Positions 48,793 through 58,463 are shown, counted from the stretch's first letter. The stretch is DNA of 64,000 nt from Allobrachymonas denitrificans DSM 15123 (GCF_900110225.1 NZ_FOCW01000001.1:1054001-1118000); one strand, 5' to 3'. A program made the numbers and translations. Notes: generated by a model from the letters alone, not told the origin.

Positions 48793-49452
48793 TCAAAGGG
48801 CCTTGCGAAAGGTCAGGTTCAGCCGGCGCGCGCCAGAAAGGGCATGGGGCTCGCCGCGCACGGTCAGAACGCCGTGGTAACGCAGCCTATCCACACCACC
48901 CCACACCACGACATCACCATGGTGCAGGGGCACCCGCCGTACCGGATCGCTGCGCCTCAGGCCGCCAAACTGGAAGGTTGCACTCATGCCGAGTGAAACC
49001 GACACGATGGGCGCCTGCAGGTCCTGTTCGTCCCGGTCCTGATGCAGGCCCATGCGCGCGCCGGCCTGGTATTCGTTGATCAGGCACATGTCGGGGTGAT
49101 AGTGTGGAAATCCGGCCATGCGTGCAGCGTCCTGCGCCAGCGCCAGCCAGTTGTCCGGCAGGGCGGGCCAGGGCTTGCCGCTGGAGGGGTCCAGCGTGCT
49201 GTAGCGATAGCCGCGTGTGTCTGACGTCCAGCCCGCCATCCCCGCATTGCTGATGCCGACAGACATGTGCTTGCCCCCGGGTACCTGCATGCAGCGCGGC
49301 GGGGCGAGGGCGTGGATGCTGGCGATGTCCTGCAGCAGGCGCTCGGCCTGGCTCAGGGCAAAGCCTGGAAACAGCCATGCCTGAGGGCCCAGTGCTTCAG
49401 GCCCCCGAGGGTCCGGGCTGCAGGATTCGAAGAGATCGGCGCTGGAAAGCAT
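48793..49452 (-). CDS. alkB: DNA oxidative demethylase AlkB
   Basis: Fe(II)/2-oxoglutarate dioxygenase that reverses 1-methyladenine and 3-methylcytosine. 219 residues with the iron ligands H137-x-D139 (GLHQDRDE) and H193, and the 2-oxoglutarate Arg pair in RRLNLTFR (R210, R216). Start ATG at 49450-49452 chosen for the family length; the frame runs further up through the divergent gene's leader. No ada neighbour. Confidence 0.9.
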   Translation of the reverse strand: MLSSADLFESCSPDPRGPEALGPQAWLFPGFALSQAERLLQDIASIHALAPPRCMQVPGGKHMSVGISNAGMAGWTSDTRGYRYSTLDPSSGKPWPALPDNWLALAQDAARMAGFPHYHPDMCLINEYQAGARMGLHQDRDEQDLQAPIVSVSLGMSATFQFGGLRRSDPVRRVPLHHGDVVVWGGVDRLRYHGVLTVRGEPHALSGARRLNLTFRKAL

Positions 49453-49552
49453 GGACGGTAGGTTTCTCCGATGGGGTGTCACCGAACTGAAATACGGACT
49501 GGTTACCGTGTGTAACTTTCCTTTTTCTTCTTTCAGCCAGAAGGTGATTTCA

Positions 49553-51457
49553 ATGCAAGTGCGCTCCATTGTCCAGGCGTTTTCGATCAGCGTGTTGTCT
49601 GCGGCAGCTCTCGTCGCGTGTGGCGGCGGAAATGGCATCGGTCCGGGCAAGCCGGTTACTCCTCCCGGTCAGGGGCCCGTCAAGCCGGTTGAAGAGGCAA
49701 CTCCCGTTTCCTTCACGCTGGAGAAAATCGGCGGTTACGAAACAGGAGTGTTCGGCAAGAGTGCTGCCGAGATCCCGGCTTTTGACGCTGCGTCCAAGCG
49801 CGCCTTCGTGGTCAATGCGCAATCTGGCAAGGTTGATGTGCTGGATCTGACAGATCCCGCCAAGCCTGTGCGGGTGGGTGAACTGGCCTCCGAATCGGTT
49901 CTGGCTGGCTCTGAAATCAACAGTGTGGCCGTTCACGGGGGTATTGTTGCCGTTGCCATCCAGGCAAAGCCCAAGACTGCCAACGGCCGCGTCGCCTTCT
50001 ATCAAGCTGCAGACCTTTCCCTGTTGAGCCATGTGGAAGTGGGTGCGCAGCCCGACATGCTGACCTTCACGCCCGATGGCCGCCGCGTGCTCACGGCCAA
50101 CGAGGGCGAGCCGAGCGATGACTACCAGACCGATCCGGAAGGCTCCGTCAGCATCATTCACATCGACAATGTGAAGACTCCGGTCGTGCGCACGGCGGAC
50201 TTCAGTGCGTTCAATGGGCGCGAGAGCGAGTTGCGCAAGAAGGGCGTTCGCATCTTTGGTCCGAATGCCAATGCCGCCCGCGATTTCGAGCCCGAGTACG
50301 TCGCGCTTTCTGCGGACGGCAAGACCGCCTGGGCCACGCTGCAGGAGAACAATGCCCTGGCCATCATCGATGTGGACGCCGCCAAGGTGCTGGATGTGGT
50401 GCCGTTCGGCTACAAGGACCACGGCGTTGCAGGCAAGGGCATCGATGCATCGGACACAGACCTGAAGGCGGATATCCGCACCTGGCCGGGCGTGCTGGGC
50501 ATGTATCTGCCTGATGCCATTGCAGCCTATCAGGCCGGCGGCAAGACTTATCTGGTGACTGCCAACGAAGGCGATGCACGTGCCTGGGGCGAGGGCGACG
50601 CAGCCTACTGGGGCGATGGCGTGGTGCCGGGCGATGCGAGCAAGGGCTTTGTCGAGGAGTTCCGTGCCAAGCACCTGATCAACGCGAAAGGCTGGGGTGG
50701 ACGTGCCGGAGATGATCTGCCGCCGCAGCTGAACGCACTGGCCAAGGGTGGCTTGCTCAACCCCGCCAGCTTTGCCTATTGCGGCGCAGCCGCGGGTACA
50801 CCTGGTGCGTGCCGTGACGATGACAAGCTGGGCCGCCTCACAGTCTCCTGGACGCAGGGCTATCAGACCCATGCGGACGGCAGCCCTGTGCTGTACACCT
50901 CCAAGGGGGTGCAGGATCCCGCAGGCGATCGCCTGATGTACGACCAGCTCTATGCCTACGGTACGCGTTCCTTCTCTATCTGGAACGACAAGGGTGAGCA
51001 GGTCTGGGATTCGGGGGATGCGATCGAGCAGTTCTTTGCCAGCGATGCCTGCAAGCTGGGCGCCAGCCGAACGATTCCCTGCAAGGACTTTTTCAACTCC
51101 AACCATGAGGCGGGTGGCTCGCTGGACAACCGCAGCGACAACAAGGGACCGGAGCCGGAAGGCGTGGTGGTCGGCAAGATCGGCAGCAAGCATTTTGCCT
51201 TCATCGGTCTTGAGCGCATGGGCGGTGTGCTGGCGTACGACATCACCAATCCTTCTGCGCCGCAGTTTGTGGACTATCTGAATACGCGTGAAGACTGGAC
51301 CACCAAGGATCCGTCCACCGTACAGGCTGGTGATCTCGGCCCTGAAGGGCTCGCCTTCATTCCCGCTGCGCAGTCGCCGAATGGCAAGCCGCTGTTGCTG
51401 GTGGGCAATGAAGTGAGCGGCAGCACCACGGTGATGCAGCTCAATCTGCAGTACTGA
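49553..51457 (+). CDS. choice-of-anchor I family lipoprotein (beta-propeller)
   Basis: 634 residues. Lipoprotein signal ending LVAC (Cys 23), then a Gly/Pro-rich linker and a beta-propeller with repeats such as RAFVVNAQSGKVDVLDLTDPAKPVRVGEL and PDMLTFTPDGRRVLTANEGEPSDDYQTDPEGSV. This is the form of the choice-of-anchor I proteins (alkaline-phosphatase-like annotation in older databases). Surface or periplasmic; enzyme activity unknown. ATG at 49553 preferred because the signal follows; a longer in-frame extension overlaps alkB. It is 100 nt from alkB, divergent. Confidence 0.85.
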   Translation: MQVRSIVQAFSISVLSAAALVACGGGNGIGPGKPVTPPGQGPVKPVEEATPVSFTLEKIGGYETGVFGKSAAEIPAFDAASKRAFVVNAQSGKVDVLDLTDPAKPVRVGELASESVLAGSEINSVAVHGGIVAVAIQAKPKTANGRVAFYQAADLSLLSHVEVGAQPDMLTFTPDGRRVLTANEGEPSDDYQTDPEGSVSIIHIDNVKTPVVRTADFSAFNGRESELRKKGVRIFGPNANAARDFEPEYVALSADGKTAWATLQENNALAIIDVDAAKVLDVVPFGYKDHGVAGKGIDASDTDLKADIRTWPGVLGMYLPDAIAAYQAGGKTYLVTANEGDARAWGEGDAAYWGDGVVPGDASKGFVEEFRAKHLINAKGWGGRAGDDLPPQLNALAKGGLLNPASFAYCGAAAGTPGACRDDDKLGRLTVSWTQGYQTHADGSPVLYTSKGVQDPAGDRLMYDQLYAYGTRSFSIWNDKGEQVWDSGDAIEQFFASDACKLGASRTIPCKDFFNSNHEAGGSLDNRSDNKGPEPEGVVVGKIGSKHFAFIGLERMGGVLAYDITNPSAPQFVDYLNTREDWTTKDPSTVQAGDLGPEGLAFIPAAQSPNGKPLLLVGNEVSGSTTVMQLNLQY

Positions 51458-51466
51458 TAGGCTTGA

Positions 51467-51500
51467 TCCGGAAGCGTGGGGAATCCCGTGCTTCCGGACT
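51467..51500 (+). terminator. terminator-like hairpin after the lipoprotein gene
   Basis: Arms TCCGGAAGC and GCTTCCGGA extend inward by G-C and wobble pairs to a loop of 4 nt, a stem of about 14 bp. Only CTTGTT follows, so the T-run is poor. The rest of 51501-51641 holds another long-loop inverted repeat (GGCACCC / GGGTGCC) and no gene. Confidence 0.55.
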
Positions 51501-51641
51501 TGTTACCGCAGTGTGTGGGTGCAGAGAGGACTTGTGTCATTGAAAGTACCGGCACCCGGCTTTTTCATAAGCGGAGGGTGCCGGGCAATCGCTACTGAGG
51601 CTCTGGCGTCCGGGCCGGCTTGCCAGTGAAGGCTGTGCGGG

Positions 51642-52787
51642 TCAGCTTGCCAGCAGGGAGCGATACAGTGCAGCCAGCCGGCCGGCCATGGCCGTATCCG
51701 ACCATGCGCTGGCGTCGCTGCGGGCATGTTGGCGCAACTGTTCCAGGCGTTCCGGCTGCGCAAACAGTTCGGCCAGTTGCGCGCCGAAAGCTGCCGGATC
51801 ATTGGGTGGCGCTATGGCGCTGCGGGCCGAGGCGAGAATGTCGGTGGTGCCCATTTCGGCAAGGGCCACTACGGGCGTGCCGGCCGCCATGGCTTCCAGA
51901 AGGACCAGGCCCTGGGTTTCCGTAAGGGAAGCGAATACGAAGACATCGGCTGCGGCATAGCAGGCCGGCAACTCGTGGTGTCTTTCGAGATACCCGATGA
52001 ACCGGACCGAGTGGTCGAGCTGTTGCTGCGCTACCTGTTGCTGCAGTTCGGCGCGGGCGGGGCCTTCGCCGGCAATCACCAGCAGCAGGTCGGGGCAACC
52101 CTTCAAGGCGTGCTGCAGCGCTTGCAGCAGAAAGCCGATATTCTTTTCGTGGGCCACGCGGCCGACAAAGAGCGCCATGGGGCGTTCTGGCGCAATGCCA
52201 TGCCTTGCCCGAAAAGAGGCGCCATCCGCGTCGGCAAAGTTCTGCACCGGAATGCCGGTGGGCAACACGTGCATGGAGGTGCTCACACCGTAGTCCCGCA
52301 GGCGATCGCGCATGGCAGAAGAGGGGACGACGACGGCATCCAGCGCATTGCACTGGCGGCGGGACCATGCACGCGCCTGTCCGCGCAGCCAGCGCGCGGG
52401 AAGCATGGGCGCGTAATGATGCAGGTATTCCTCGAACAGCGTGTGGTAGGTGGCCAGCACCGGCTTGCCCAAGGTGCTTGCTGCCTTCAGGCCAGCGTAG
52501 TGCGCCACGAAAGGCGTCTGGATGTGAATCAGGTCGCAATTGCGGGCGGCAGCCAGTGCTGCGCGGTGCATGGCGCGCCAGTGGAGCAGGCGATCCTCGG
52601 GGTCACCGGGCACCTGCCAGCCTTTCACGCGCACGACATCGGGGCTGTCGGTTTCGTGGCCGTAACGCGGGGCCACCATGCGCACTGTCACACCGTGACG
52701 CGGCAGTGCGGTGCGGAAGGTTTCTATGGAAGTGGAGACGCCGTTGACGCGCGGAAAGTAGACATCCGATACCATCAGGACCCGCAT
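51642..52787 (-). CDS. glycosyltransferase family 4 protein
   Basis: 381 residues with the GT-B pattern: MRVLMVSDVYFPRVNGVSTSIET and a HIQTPFVAHYAG segment in the N-domain, and FVGRVAHEKN, GEGPARAEL and FASLTETQGLVLLEAMAAGTPVVA in the C-domain. It resembles GDP-mannose-dependent alpha-mannosyltransferases (MgtA/PimB-like) by its first 30 residues. Its start abuts the stop of the LpxH-like gene with no gap, so the two form one transcript. Perhaps a glycolipid or envelope sugar transferase (inference). Confidence 0.85.
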   Translation of the reverse strand: MRVLMVSDVYFPRVNGVSTSIETFRTALPRHGVTVRMVAPRYGHETDSPDVVRVKGWQVPGDPEDRLLHWRAMHRAALAAARNCDLIHIQTPFVAHYAGLKAASTLGKPVLATYHTLFEEYLHHYAPMLPARWLRGQARAWSRRQCNALDAVVVPSSAMRDRLRDYGVSTSMHVLPTGIPVQNFADADGASFRARHGIAPERPMALFVGRVAHEKNIGFLLQALQHALKGCPDLLLVIAGEGPARAELQQQVAQQQLDHSVRFIGYLERHHELPACYAAADVFVFASLTETQGLVLLEAMAAGTPVVALAEMGTTDILASARSAIAPPNDPAAFGAQLAELFAQPERLEQLRQHARSDASAWSDTAMAGRLAALYRSLLAS

Positions 52788-53573
52788 TCAGGCCTCGACC
52801 GCTGCACCCATCGGACTGGCCGGAATGCGGGACGGCTCGCGCTCGTCCCAGGTAATCTGCTCCAGGCGGCCATCCAGATGCTCGACGATGGCGGTGCAGG
52901 AGTCCACCCAGTCGCCGCAGTTTACATACTGCAGGCCATCGATTTCACGGATGGTGGCCCAGTGGATATGGCCGCAGATCACGCCATCCAGATTGCGCTC
53001 GCGCGCGTGGTGGGTGGCGGAATCCTCGAAATCGAAGATGAAGTTGAGGGCGGTCTTGACCTTGCGCTTGGCGTAGCCGGCAAGTGACCAGTAGCCGGAA
53101 ATGCCCAGCTTGCGGCGCACCCAGGACAGCCAGGTGTTGAGATTGACCAGCGCCTCATAGGCCTTGTCGCCCAGCACGGCCACCCACTTGTGGTGTTGCG
53201 TCACCTGGTCGAACTGGTCGCCATGGATCAGCAGGTAGCGCTTGCCATCCACCGTCTGGTGCACCAGTTCACGCTGCACGTCGATCTCCAGAAATACCGT
53301 CTGGCAGTACTCGCGCAGGATTTCGTCGTGGTTGCCGGGAATCAGCACCACGCGCGTGCCGGCGCGGGCGCGTTGCAGCAGCTTCTGCACCACGTGGTTC
53401 TGTGCCTGCGTCCAGTAGATGTTGCGGCTCATGGCCCAGAAGTCCACCACATCGCCAATGAGGAAGATGTTTTCCGCGTGGTGTTCCTGCAGGAAATCCA
53501 GCAGCCGATCGGCCTGGCAGGCACGCGTGCCCAGATGGATGTCGGAGATGAAGATGGACTGGACTTGTTGCAT
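52788..53573 (-). CDS. UDP-2,3-diacylglucosamine diphosphatase-like phosphoesterase
   Basis: 261 residues of the calcineurin-like metallophosphoesterases. Metal motifs D11-x-H13, G-D41-x2-D, G-N81-H82-D, HGDQFD and GHIH are all present. The form is that of the LpxH-like UDP-2,3-diacylglucosamine diphosphatase family. Start ATG at 53571-53573. Followed with no gap by a GT4 gene; the same pairing is seen in many betaproteobacteria, which suggests membrane glycolipid work. Confidence 0.85.
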   Translation of the reverse strand: MQQVQSIFISDIHLGTRACQADRLLDFLQEHHAENIFLIGDVVDFWAMSRNIYWTQAQNHVVQKLLQRARAGTRVVLIPGNHDEILREYCQTVFLEIDVQRELVHQTVDGKRYLLIHGDQFDQVTQHHKWVAVLGDKAYEALVNLNTWLSWVRRKLGISGYWSLAGYAKRKVKTALNFIFDFEDSATHHARERNLDGVICGHIHWATIREIDGLQYVNCGDWVDSCTAIVEHLDGRLEQITWDEREPSRIPASPMGAAVEA

Positions 53574-54044
53574 GTGCAAGAAGTTACCGGTGCGTTATGA
53601 AATGGGGGTGACGCTTCCGTGGCAGAACTGTGAACGTTGCTGTAGTCAGACGGTGTTGGCTGCAGACGCCGAGCCTGCATCCGCTGCTGCACGTGGCCTT
53701 TGTGCGTGATTGTTCAGGATTCATGGGGCATGGAAGGAGGCCGCCATCAACGGGTCGTCCTCACGGAATGACGGCGCTGTTCGATGCGCTGAAGATTCCA
53801 ATGCGAAGAATGTGTATGACTGAGCATCAGGAACTGCTCGTGACTTGACGCTGAGCATACGCGGTTGACGGGCAGGAGAGAATCCCGTCCGATGTTGGCA
53901 GGCTTTCACTTTGAGTGGCCTTGATTCGCGAGCCTGAAGCATGATCCCTGTTCACACTGCACCAGCGGAAGTTCTTGTCATCTGGCTACTCGCTACGAAC
54001 AGCTGTGCATGTGGTAACTACGCATGGCAAGTTACTCGGAGGGA
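53574..54044. other. gene-poor intergenic stretch
   Basis: About 470 nt between the phosphoesterase start and the terminator of tRNA-Ser. The small open frames here lack ribosome sites, high-GC third-position bias and any known motif. The base composition is less GC-rich than the flanks in its right half. I see no tRNA, operator or repeat that I can support. Confidence 0.6.
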
Positions 54045-54084
54045 AAAACGAAAAAACCCTCGCAAATCAAGGATTTGCGAGGGT
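54045..54084 (-). terminator. terminator of tRNA-Ser
   Basis: A 13-bp perfect stem (54056-54068 with 54072-54084, loop of 3 nt) followed on the minus strand by TTTTTT. Ts also follow on the plus strand, so the hairpin may be bidirectional. It lies 10 nt after the tRNA. Confidence 0.92.
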
Positions 54085-54094
54085 TTTTGTGTTC

Positions 54095-54185
<91 letters not shown>

Positions 54186-54196
54186 AGAAGACCGCT

Positions 54197-54226
54197 ATTC
54201 TAGCAGGGAAAAACCCTGCTTGTCAT
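54197..54226 (-). promoter_or_regulatory. promoter of tRNA-Ser with an inverted repeat in its spacer
   Basis: On the minus strand ATGACA (54221-54226) and TAGAAT (54197-54202) are 18 nt apart, ending 11 nt before the tRNA. The spacer holds AGCAGGG-TTTTT-CCCTGCT, two 7-nt arms of a perfect inverted repeat. The repeat may be an operator or the terminator of the SPFH gene upstream. Confidence 0.65.
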
Positions 54227-54256
54227 CGGCCGGGCAAGATTTCTGAAAAAAGACGC

Positions 54257-55171
54257 TCACTGTGGCCGCTGCGCCTGCACCATCTTCATGGCCGAGGCAA
54301 TCAGCGTGGACACTTCCGTCATGTTGGCTGGCACAACCAGGGTCGTAGTCGAGTCCGCAGCCACGCGGCTGTAGGCCTCGACAGCCTTTTCTGCAACCTT
54401 GAGTTGCACCGCCTGCTCGCCACCGGGCTGGCGGATGGCCGCAGCAACGCGTTCAATGGCTTGCGCTGTCGCATCCGCAACTGCCGTGATGGAAGCCGCC
54501 TCCCCCATGGCGTTGTTGATCACGGCCTGTTTCTCACCCTCCGAGCGGGCAATGAAGGCTTCGCGCTCGCCGGTGGCGATGTTGATCTGCTCCTGGCGGC
54601 GGCCTTCGGAGGCAGCAATCAGCGCGCGCTTTTCACGTTCGGCGGTGATCTGGGCCTGCATGGCGCGCAGAATCTCTGCCGGCGGCGTCAGATCCTTGAT
54701 CTCGTAGCGCAGCACCTTCACGCCCCAGTTCAGGGCCGCTTCGTCAATGGCGTTCACCACCTGCGCGTTGATCATCTCGCGCTCTTCAAAGGTCTTGTCC
54801 AGTTCCAGCTTGCCGATCACGCTTCGCAACGAAGTCTGCGCGAGCTGCGTCACGGCCATGATGTAGTTGCTGGAGCCATAGCTGGCGCGCATGGCATCCG
54901 TCACTTGGAAGTAGAGGATGCCGTCCACCTGCAGCTGGGTGTTGTCCTTCGTGATGCAGACCTGGCTGGGCACATCCAGCGGAATTTCCTTCAGGCTGTG
55001 TTTGTAGGCCACGCGGTCGATAAAGGGCAGCAGAAAATTCAGGCCCGGGTTGAGCGTGGTGTGGTATTTGCCGAGGCGTTCCACCACCCAGGCATTCTGC
55101 TGGGGCACGACCTTGATGGTTTGCGCGATGAAGATGACAGCGACGGCGAGCAGGACGATGGCGTATTCCAT
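54257..55171 (-). CDS. SPFH domain protein, paraslipin/QmcA-like
   Basis: 304 residues: one N-terminal membrane anchor (EYAIVLLAVAVIFIAQTI), then the SPFH domain VVPQQNAWVVERLGKYHTTLNPGLNFLLPFIDRV, a helical coil with AEREKRALIAASEGRRQEQINIATGEREA, and a C-terminal tail. SPFH proteins form large ring or cage assemblies at the inner membrane. The start is 85 nt from the nfeD stop upstream on the same strand; NfeD plus SPFH is a known functional pair. ATG at 55169-55171 chosen for the anchor position. Confidence 0.93.
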   Translation of the reverse strand: MEYAIVLLAVAVIFIAQTIKVVPQQNAWVVERLGKYHTTLNPGLNFLLPFIDRVAYKHSLKEIPLDVPSQVCITKDNTQLQVDGILYFQVTDAMRASYGSSNYIMAVTQLAQTSLRSVIGKLELDKTFEEREMINAQVVNAIDEAALNWGVKVLRYEIKDLTPPAEILRAMQAQITAEREKRALIAASEGRRQEQINIATGEREAFIARSEGEKQAVINNAMGEAASITAVADATAQAIERVAAAIRQPGGEQAVQLKVAEKAVEAYSRVAADSTTTLVVPANMTEVSTLIASAMKMVQAQRPQ

Positions 55172-55256
55172 CTCTAACCTCCGGGTAGTAACCAGACAGG
55201 CCGTACACAAGGACGGCGGAAACCTTGCACTATAGACCAGTCACGTGACAAGCCCG

Positions 55257-55715
55257 TCACGTGCTACGTGTCGAATCAAGCGGCTCCAGCACCAGCCGGT
55301 TGTTGAGAATGTCGACGACGCGGTGCTGACCAGCTTGCAGCGGAGTGGCAGAATCCGCTGCAATGGCGGTCCATGGTGCACCCCGGTAGGCTACCTGCGC
55401 CGTGCCATCCGGCTGCCAGTGCTCGACTGCCACTGTGCCACCAATGTCCAGCTTGTTCCTCGTGGCGTTGGCCCGTGTGGGCGCCGTCTTGCGCCGGCCA
55501 CGCAGCACAAACCACAGCAGCACTGCCAGACTGCTGACAATGGCAGCCCCCGCAATCTGGCCGGAAACCGGCAGGCCCAGGTAGGTAAGCAGGGCGGCCG
55601 TCATCGCACCCAGCGACAGCATCAGCAGGAAAAAGGTCCCGCTCAGCAGTTCCGCGCCAACCAGCAGCGCGGCTGCAATCCACCAGAGAGTCGCGTTATC
55701 CAATGCAGGCTCCAT
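55257..55715 (-). CDS. NfeD family membrane protein
   Basis: 152 residues with three hydrophobic segments (about 10-48 and 52-70) followed by an OB-fold C-domain (IGGTVAVEHWQ...GQHRVVDILNNRLVLEPL). This is the short NfeD form without the serine protease domain. It is the partner of the SPFH protein encoded just downstream. Divergent from the decarboxylase gene. Confidence 0.88.
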   Translation of the reverse strand: MEPALDNATLWWIAAALLVGAELLSGTFFLLMLSLGAMTAALLTYLGLPVSGQIAGAAIVSSLAVLLWFVLRGRRKTAPTRANATRNKLDIGGTVAVEHWQPDGTAQVAYRGAPWTAIAADSATPLQAGQHRVVDILNNRLVLEPLDSTRST

Positions 55716-55899
55716 GTTCAGGGTCAGACACCGCGGCTAGTGTCATATTTCGCCGCTATGGTCGCATGTTTGCCGCAAGCTGTGGCATTTACCGGATCGC
55801 GGGGTGCCAAATTGCAGTCTGTTGCGTTGCAGCAGGGCGCACACACGTATCATTCTGCCTTATCGTCTATTTGCTGTTTTCCAGAACTGGAGTCTGTCC

Positions 55900-58281
55900 G
55901 TGAAATTCCGCTTTCCCATCGTGATCATCGACGAGGATTACCGCGCCGAGAACATTTCCGGCCTGGGCATCCGCGCCCTGGCAGAGGCCATCGAGAGCGA
56001 GGGATTTGAAGTGCTGGGCGTCACCAGTTACGGCGACCTGAGCCAGTTCGCCCAGCAGCAGAGCCGTGCCAGCGCCTTCATCCTGTCGATTGACGACGAG
56101 GAATTCTCCACCGGCCCCGATCTGGATCCTGCCGTGCTCAACCTGCGCACCTTCATCGAGGAAGTGCGCCGCAAGAACGAGGACGTGCCGATCTACGTCT
56201 ACGGCGAAACCAAGACCAGCCGCCACCTGCCCAACGATGTGCTGCGCGAGCTGCACGGCTTCATCCACATGTTCGAGGACACGCCCGAATTCGTGGCGCG
56301 CCACATCATCCGCGAAGCCAAGGCCTATCTGGAAAGCATCCAGCCGCCATTCTTCCGCGCGCTGCTGGACTATGCCGAAGATGGCTCCTACTCTTGGCAT
56401 TGCCCGGGCCACTCTGGCGGCGTGGCTTTCCTGAAGTCGCCCATCGGCCAGATGTACCACCAGTTCTACGGCGAGAACATGCTGCGCGCCGACGTCTGCA
56501 ACGCGGTGGAAGAGCTGGGCCAGCTGCTGGACCACAACGGCGCCATTGGCGAGAGCGAGCGCAATGCCGCGCGCATCTTCAATGCCGACCACTGCTTCTT
56601 CGTCACCAACGGCACCTCCACCTCCAACAAGATGGTGTGGCACCACACCGTGGCCGCCGGCGACGTGGTGGTGGTGGACCGCAACTGCCACAAGAGCAAC
56701 CTGCACGCCATCATCATGACGGGTGCGATCCCGGTGTTCCTGCGCCCCACGCGCAACCACTACGGCATCATCGGTCCGATCCCGCAAAGCGAGTTCGAGC
56801 CCGAGGCCATCATGGCCAAGATCAAGGCCAACCCGCTGCTCAAGGATGTCGATCCCAAGAAGGTCAAGCCCCGCATCCTGACGCTGACGCAATCCACTTA
56901 TGACGGCGTGCTCTACAACACCGAAACCATCAAGAACCTGGTGGACGGTTACGTGGAGAACCTGCACTTCGACGAAGCCTGGCTGCCGCATGCCTCCTTC
57001 CATCCGTTCTACGGCACCTTCCACGCCATGGGCCGCAAGCGCGAGCGTCCGCAGAAGACCATGGTGTACTCCACGCAATCCATCCACAAGCTGCTGGCCG
57101 GTATCAGCCAGGCCAGCCATGTGCTGGTGCAGGATTCGCAGGAACGCAAGCTGGACACCTACCTGTTCAACGAGGCCTACCTGATGCACACGTCCACCTC
57201 GCCGCAGTACAGCATTATTGCCAGCTGTGATGTGGCCGCAGCCATGATGGAGCCGCCTGGCGGTACCGCGCTGGTGGAAGAGAGCATCGTCGAGGCGCTG
57301 GACTTCCGCCGTGCCATGCGCAAGGTCGAGGAAGAGTTCGGCAAGAACGATTGGTGGTTCCAGGTCTGGGGTCCGGACGAGCTGGCCGACGAAGGCATTG
57401 GCCGTGCCGATGACTGGGTGATTCATTCCAAGGGCAAGGGCAAGAAGTCGCAGCAATGGCACGGCTTCGGCGAACTGGCCGATGGTTTCAACATGCTGGA
57501 CCCGATCAAGTCCACCATCGTGACGCCCGGCCTCAAGCTGGATGGCACATTCGAGCAGAACGGCATCCCGGCCAGCATCGTCACCAAGTACCTGGCCGAG
57601 CACGGCGTGGTGGTGGAAAAGACCGGCCTGTACAGCTTCTTCATCATGTTCACCATCGGCATCACCAAGGGCCGTTGGAACACGCTGCTCACCGCGCTGC
57701 AGCAGTTCAAGGACGATTACGAGAAGAACCAGCCGATGTGGCGCATCCTGCCGGAGTTCTGCCAGCAGCACCGCCGCTACGAGCGCATGGGCCTGCGAGA
57801 CATGTGCCAGTACGTGCACGAGATGTACGCCAAGTACGACATTGCCCGTCTGACGACCGACATGTACCTGTCCGAGCTGACGCCGGCCATGACGCCTTCG
57901 GACGCCTACGATCACATCGCCCGCCGCCAGACCGAGCGTGTGGAAATCGACCACCTGGAAGGCCGCGTCACCGTGGGCCTGGTCACACCGTACCCGCCGG
58001 GCATTCCGCTACTCATTCCGGGCGAAGTGTTCAACAGCCAGATCGTCGACTACCTCAAGTTTGCGCGTGAGTTCGCCAAGCAGTGCCCCGGCTTCGAGAC
58101 CGATATCCACGGTCTGGTCAAGCAGCTGGATGAGAAGGGCGAAGTGCGCTTCTATGCCGACTGCGTGATGGAAGAGCCGGTGCCGGGTCGCCGCCGTTCG
58201 CGTTCCAAGGCCGCGCGCCCGCTGACCATGGACGACATGATCGCCGCGCAGCAGCACACGCCGTTCACCAGCCAGTTCTGA
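55900..58281 (+). CDS. arginine/lysine/ornithine decarboxylase, PLP fold type I
   Basis: 793 residues: N-terminal wing domain with a response-regulator-like fold (about 1-130), PLP domain with the cofactor Lys at 397 (STQSIHKLLAG) after HFDEAWL, and the C-terminal domain (PYPPGIPLLIPGE). This form is shared by inducible and biosynthetic basic amino acid decarboxylases (AdiA, SpeF, CadA, LdcC). Arg or Lys specificity cannot be told from sequence. The start is GTG at 55900 with GGAG 7 nt upstream; family N-termini begin MKFRFPI. Makes a polyamine and consumes a proton, so an acid or polyamine role is likely. Confidence 0.93.
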   Translation: MKFRFPIVIIDEDYRAENISGLGIRALAEAIESEGFEVLGVTSYGDLSQFAQQQSRASAFILSIDDEEFSTGPDLDPAVLNLRTFIEEVRRKNEDVPIYVYGETKTSRHLPNDVLRELHGFIHMFEDTPEFVARHIIREAKAYLESIQPPFFRALLDYAEDGSYSWHCPGHSGGVAFLKSPIGQMYHQFYGENMLRADVCNAVEELGQLLDHNGAIGESERNAARIFNADHCFFVTNGTSTSNKMVWHHTVAAGDVVVVDRNCHKSNLHAIIMTGAIPVFLRPTRNHYGIIGPIPQSEFEPEAIMAKIKANPLLKDVDPKKVKPRILTLTQSTYDGVLYNTETIKNLVDGYVENLHFDEAWLPHASFHPFYGTFHAMGRKRERPQKTMVYSTQSIHKLLAGISQASHVLVQDSQERKLDTYLFNEAYLMHTSTSPQYSIIASCDVAAAMMEPPGGTALVEESIVEALDFRRAMRKVEEEFGKNDWWFQVWGPDELADEGIGRADDWVIHSKGKGKKSQQWHGFGELADGFNMLDPIKSTIVTPGLKLDGTFEQNGIPASIVTKYLAEHGVVVEKTGLYSFFIMFTIGITKGRWNTLLTALQQFKDDYEKNQPMWRILPEFCQQHRRYERMGLRDMCQYVHEMYAKYDIARLTTDMYLSELTPAMTPSDAYDHIARRQTERVEIDHLEGRVTVGLVTPYPPGIPLLIPGEVFNSQIVDYLKFAREFAKQCPGFETDIHGLVKQLDEKGEVRFYADCVMEEPVPGRRRSRSKAARPLTMDDMIAAQQHTPFTSQF

Positions 58282-58300
58282 CGAACGGTTTGGCCAAGCA

Positions 58301-58336
58301 AAAGCGCCTGGTGTCTTGGGACACCAGGCGCTTTTT
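58301..58336 (+). terminator. terminator after the decarboxylase gene
   Basis: A 14-bp perfect stem (58301-58314 with 58321-58334, loop of 6 nt) followed by a short T tract. Confidence 0.93.
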
Positions 58337-58463
58337 GTTGGGGCGGAGAGTTGAATCGCAGCGTTTTCAGTGAAGGTTACGCGAATCACTCTCACCGAGA
58401 GGCGTGGCCCAGCCAAAAGGCCGGACTGCCAGGACGCCTCGGCATCCTGACTGGCCGCTTCGC

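Noticed and set aside
53630-53848. Small plus-strand open frame of 72 codons
   Set aside because: No ribosome site, no homology I can recognise, and codon use unlike the neighbours.
55240-55263. Palindrome GTCACGTGAC and repeat GTCACGTG near the nfeD stop
   Set aside because: Two short copies 16 nt apart, one running into the nfeD stop region; too short and without a promoter to call an operator.
55867-57954. 695-residue minus-strand open frame
   Set aside because: Antisense to the decarboxylase gene, whose PLP Lys and family N-terminus are clear.
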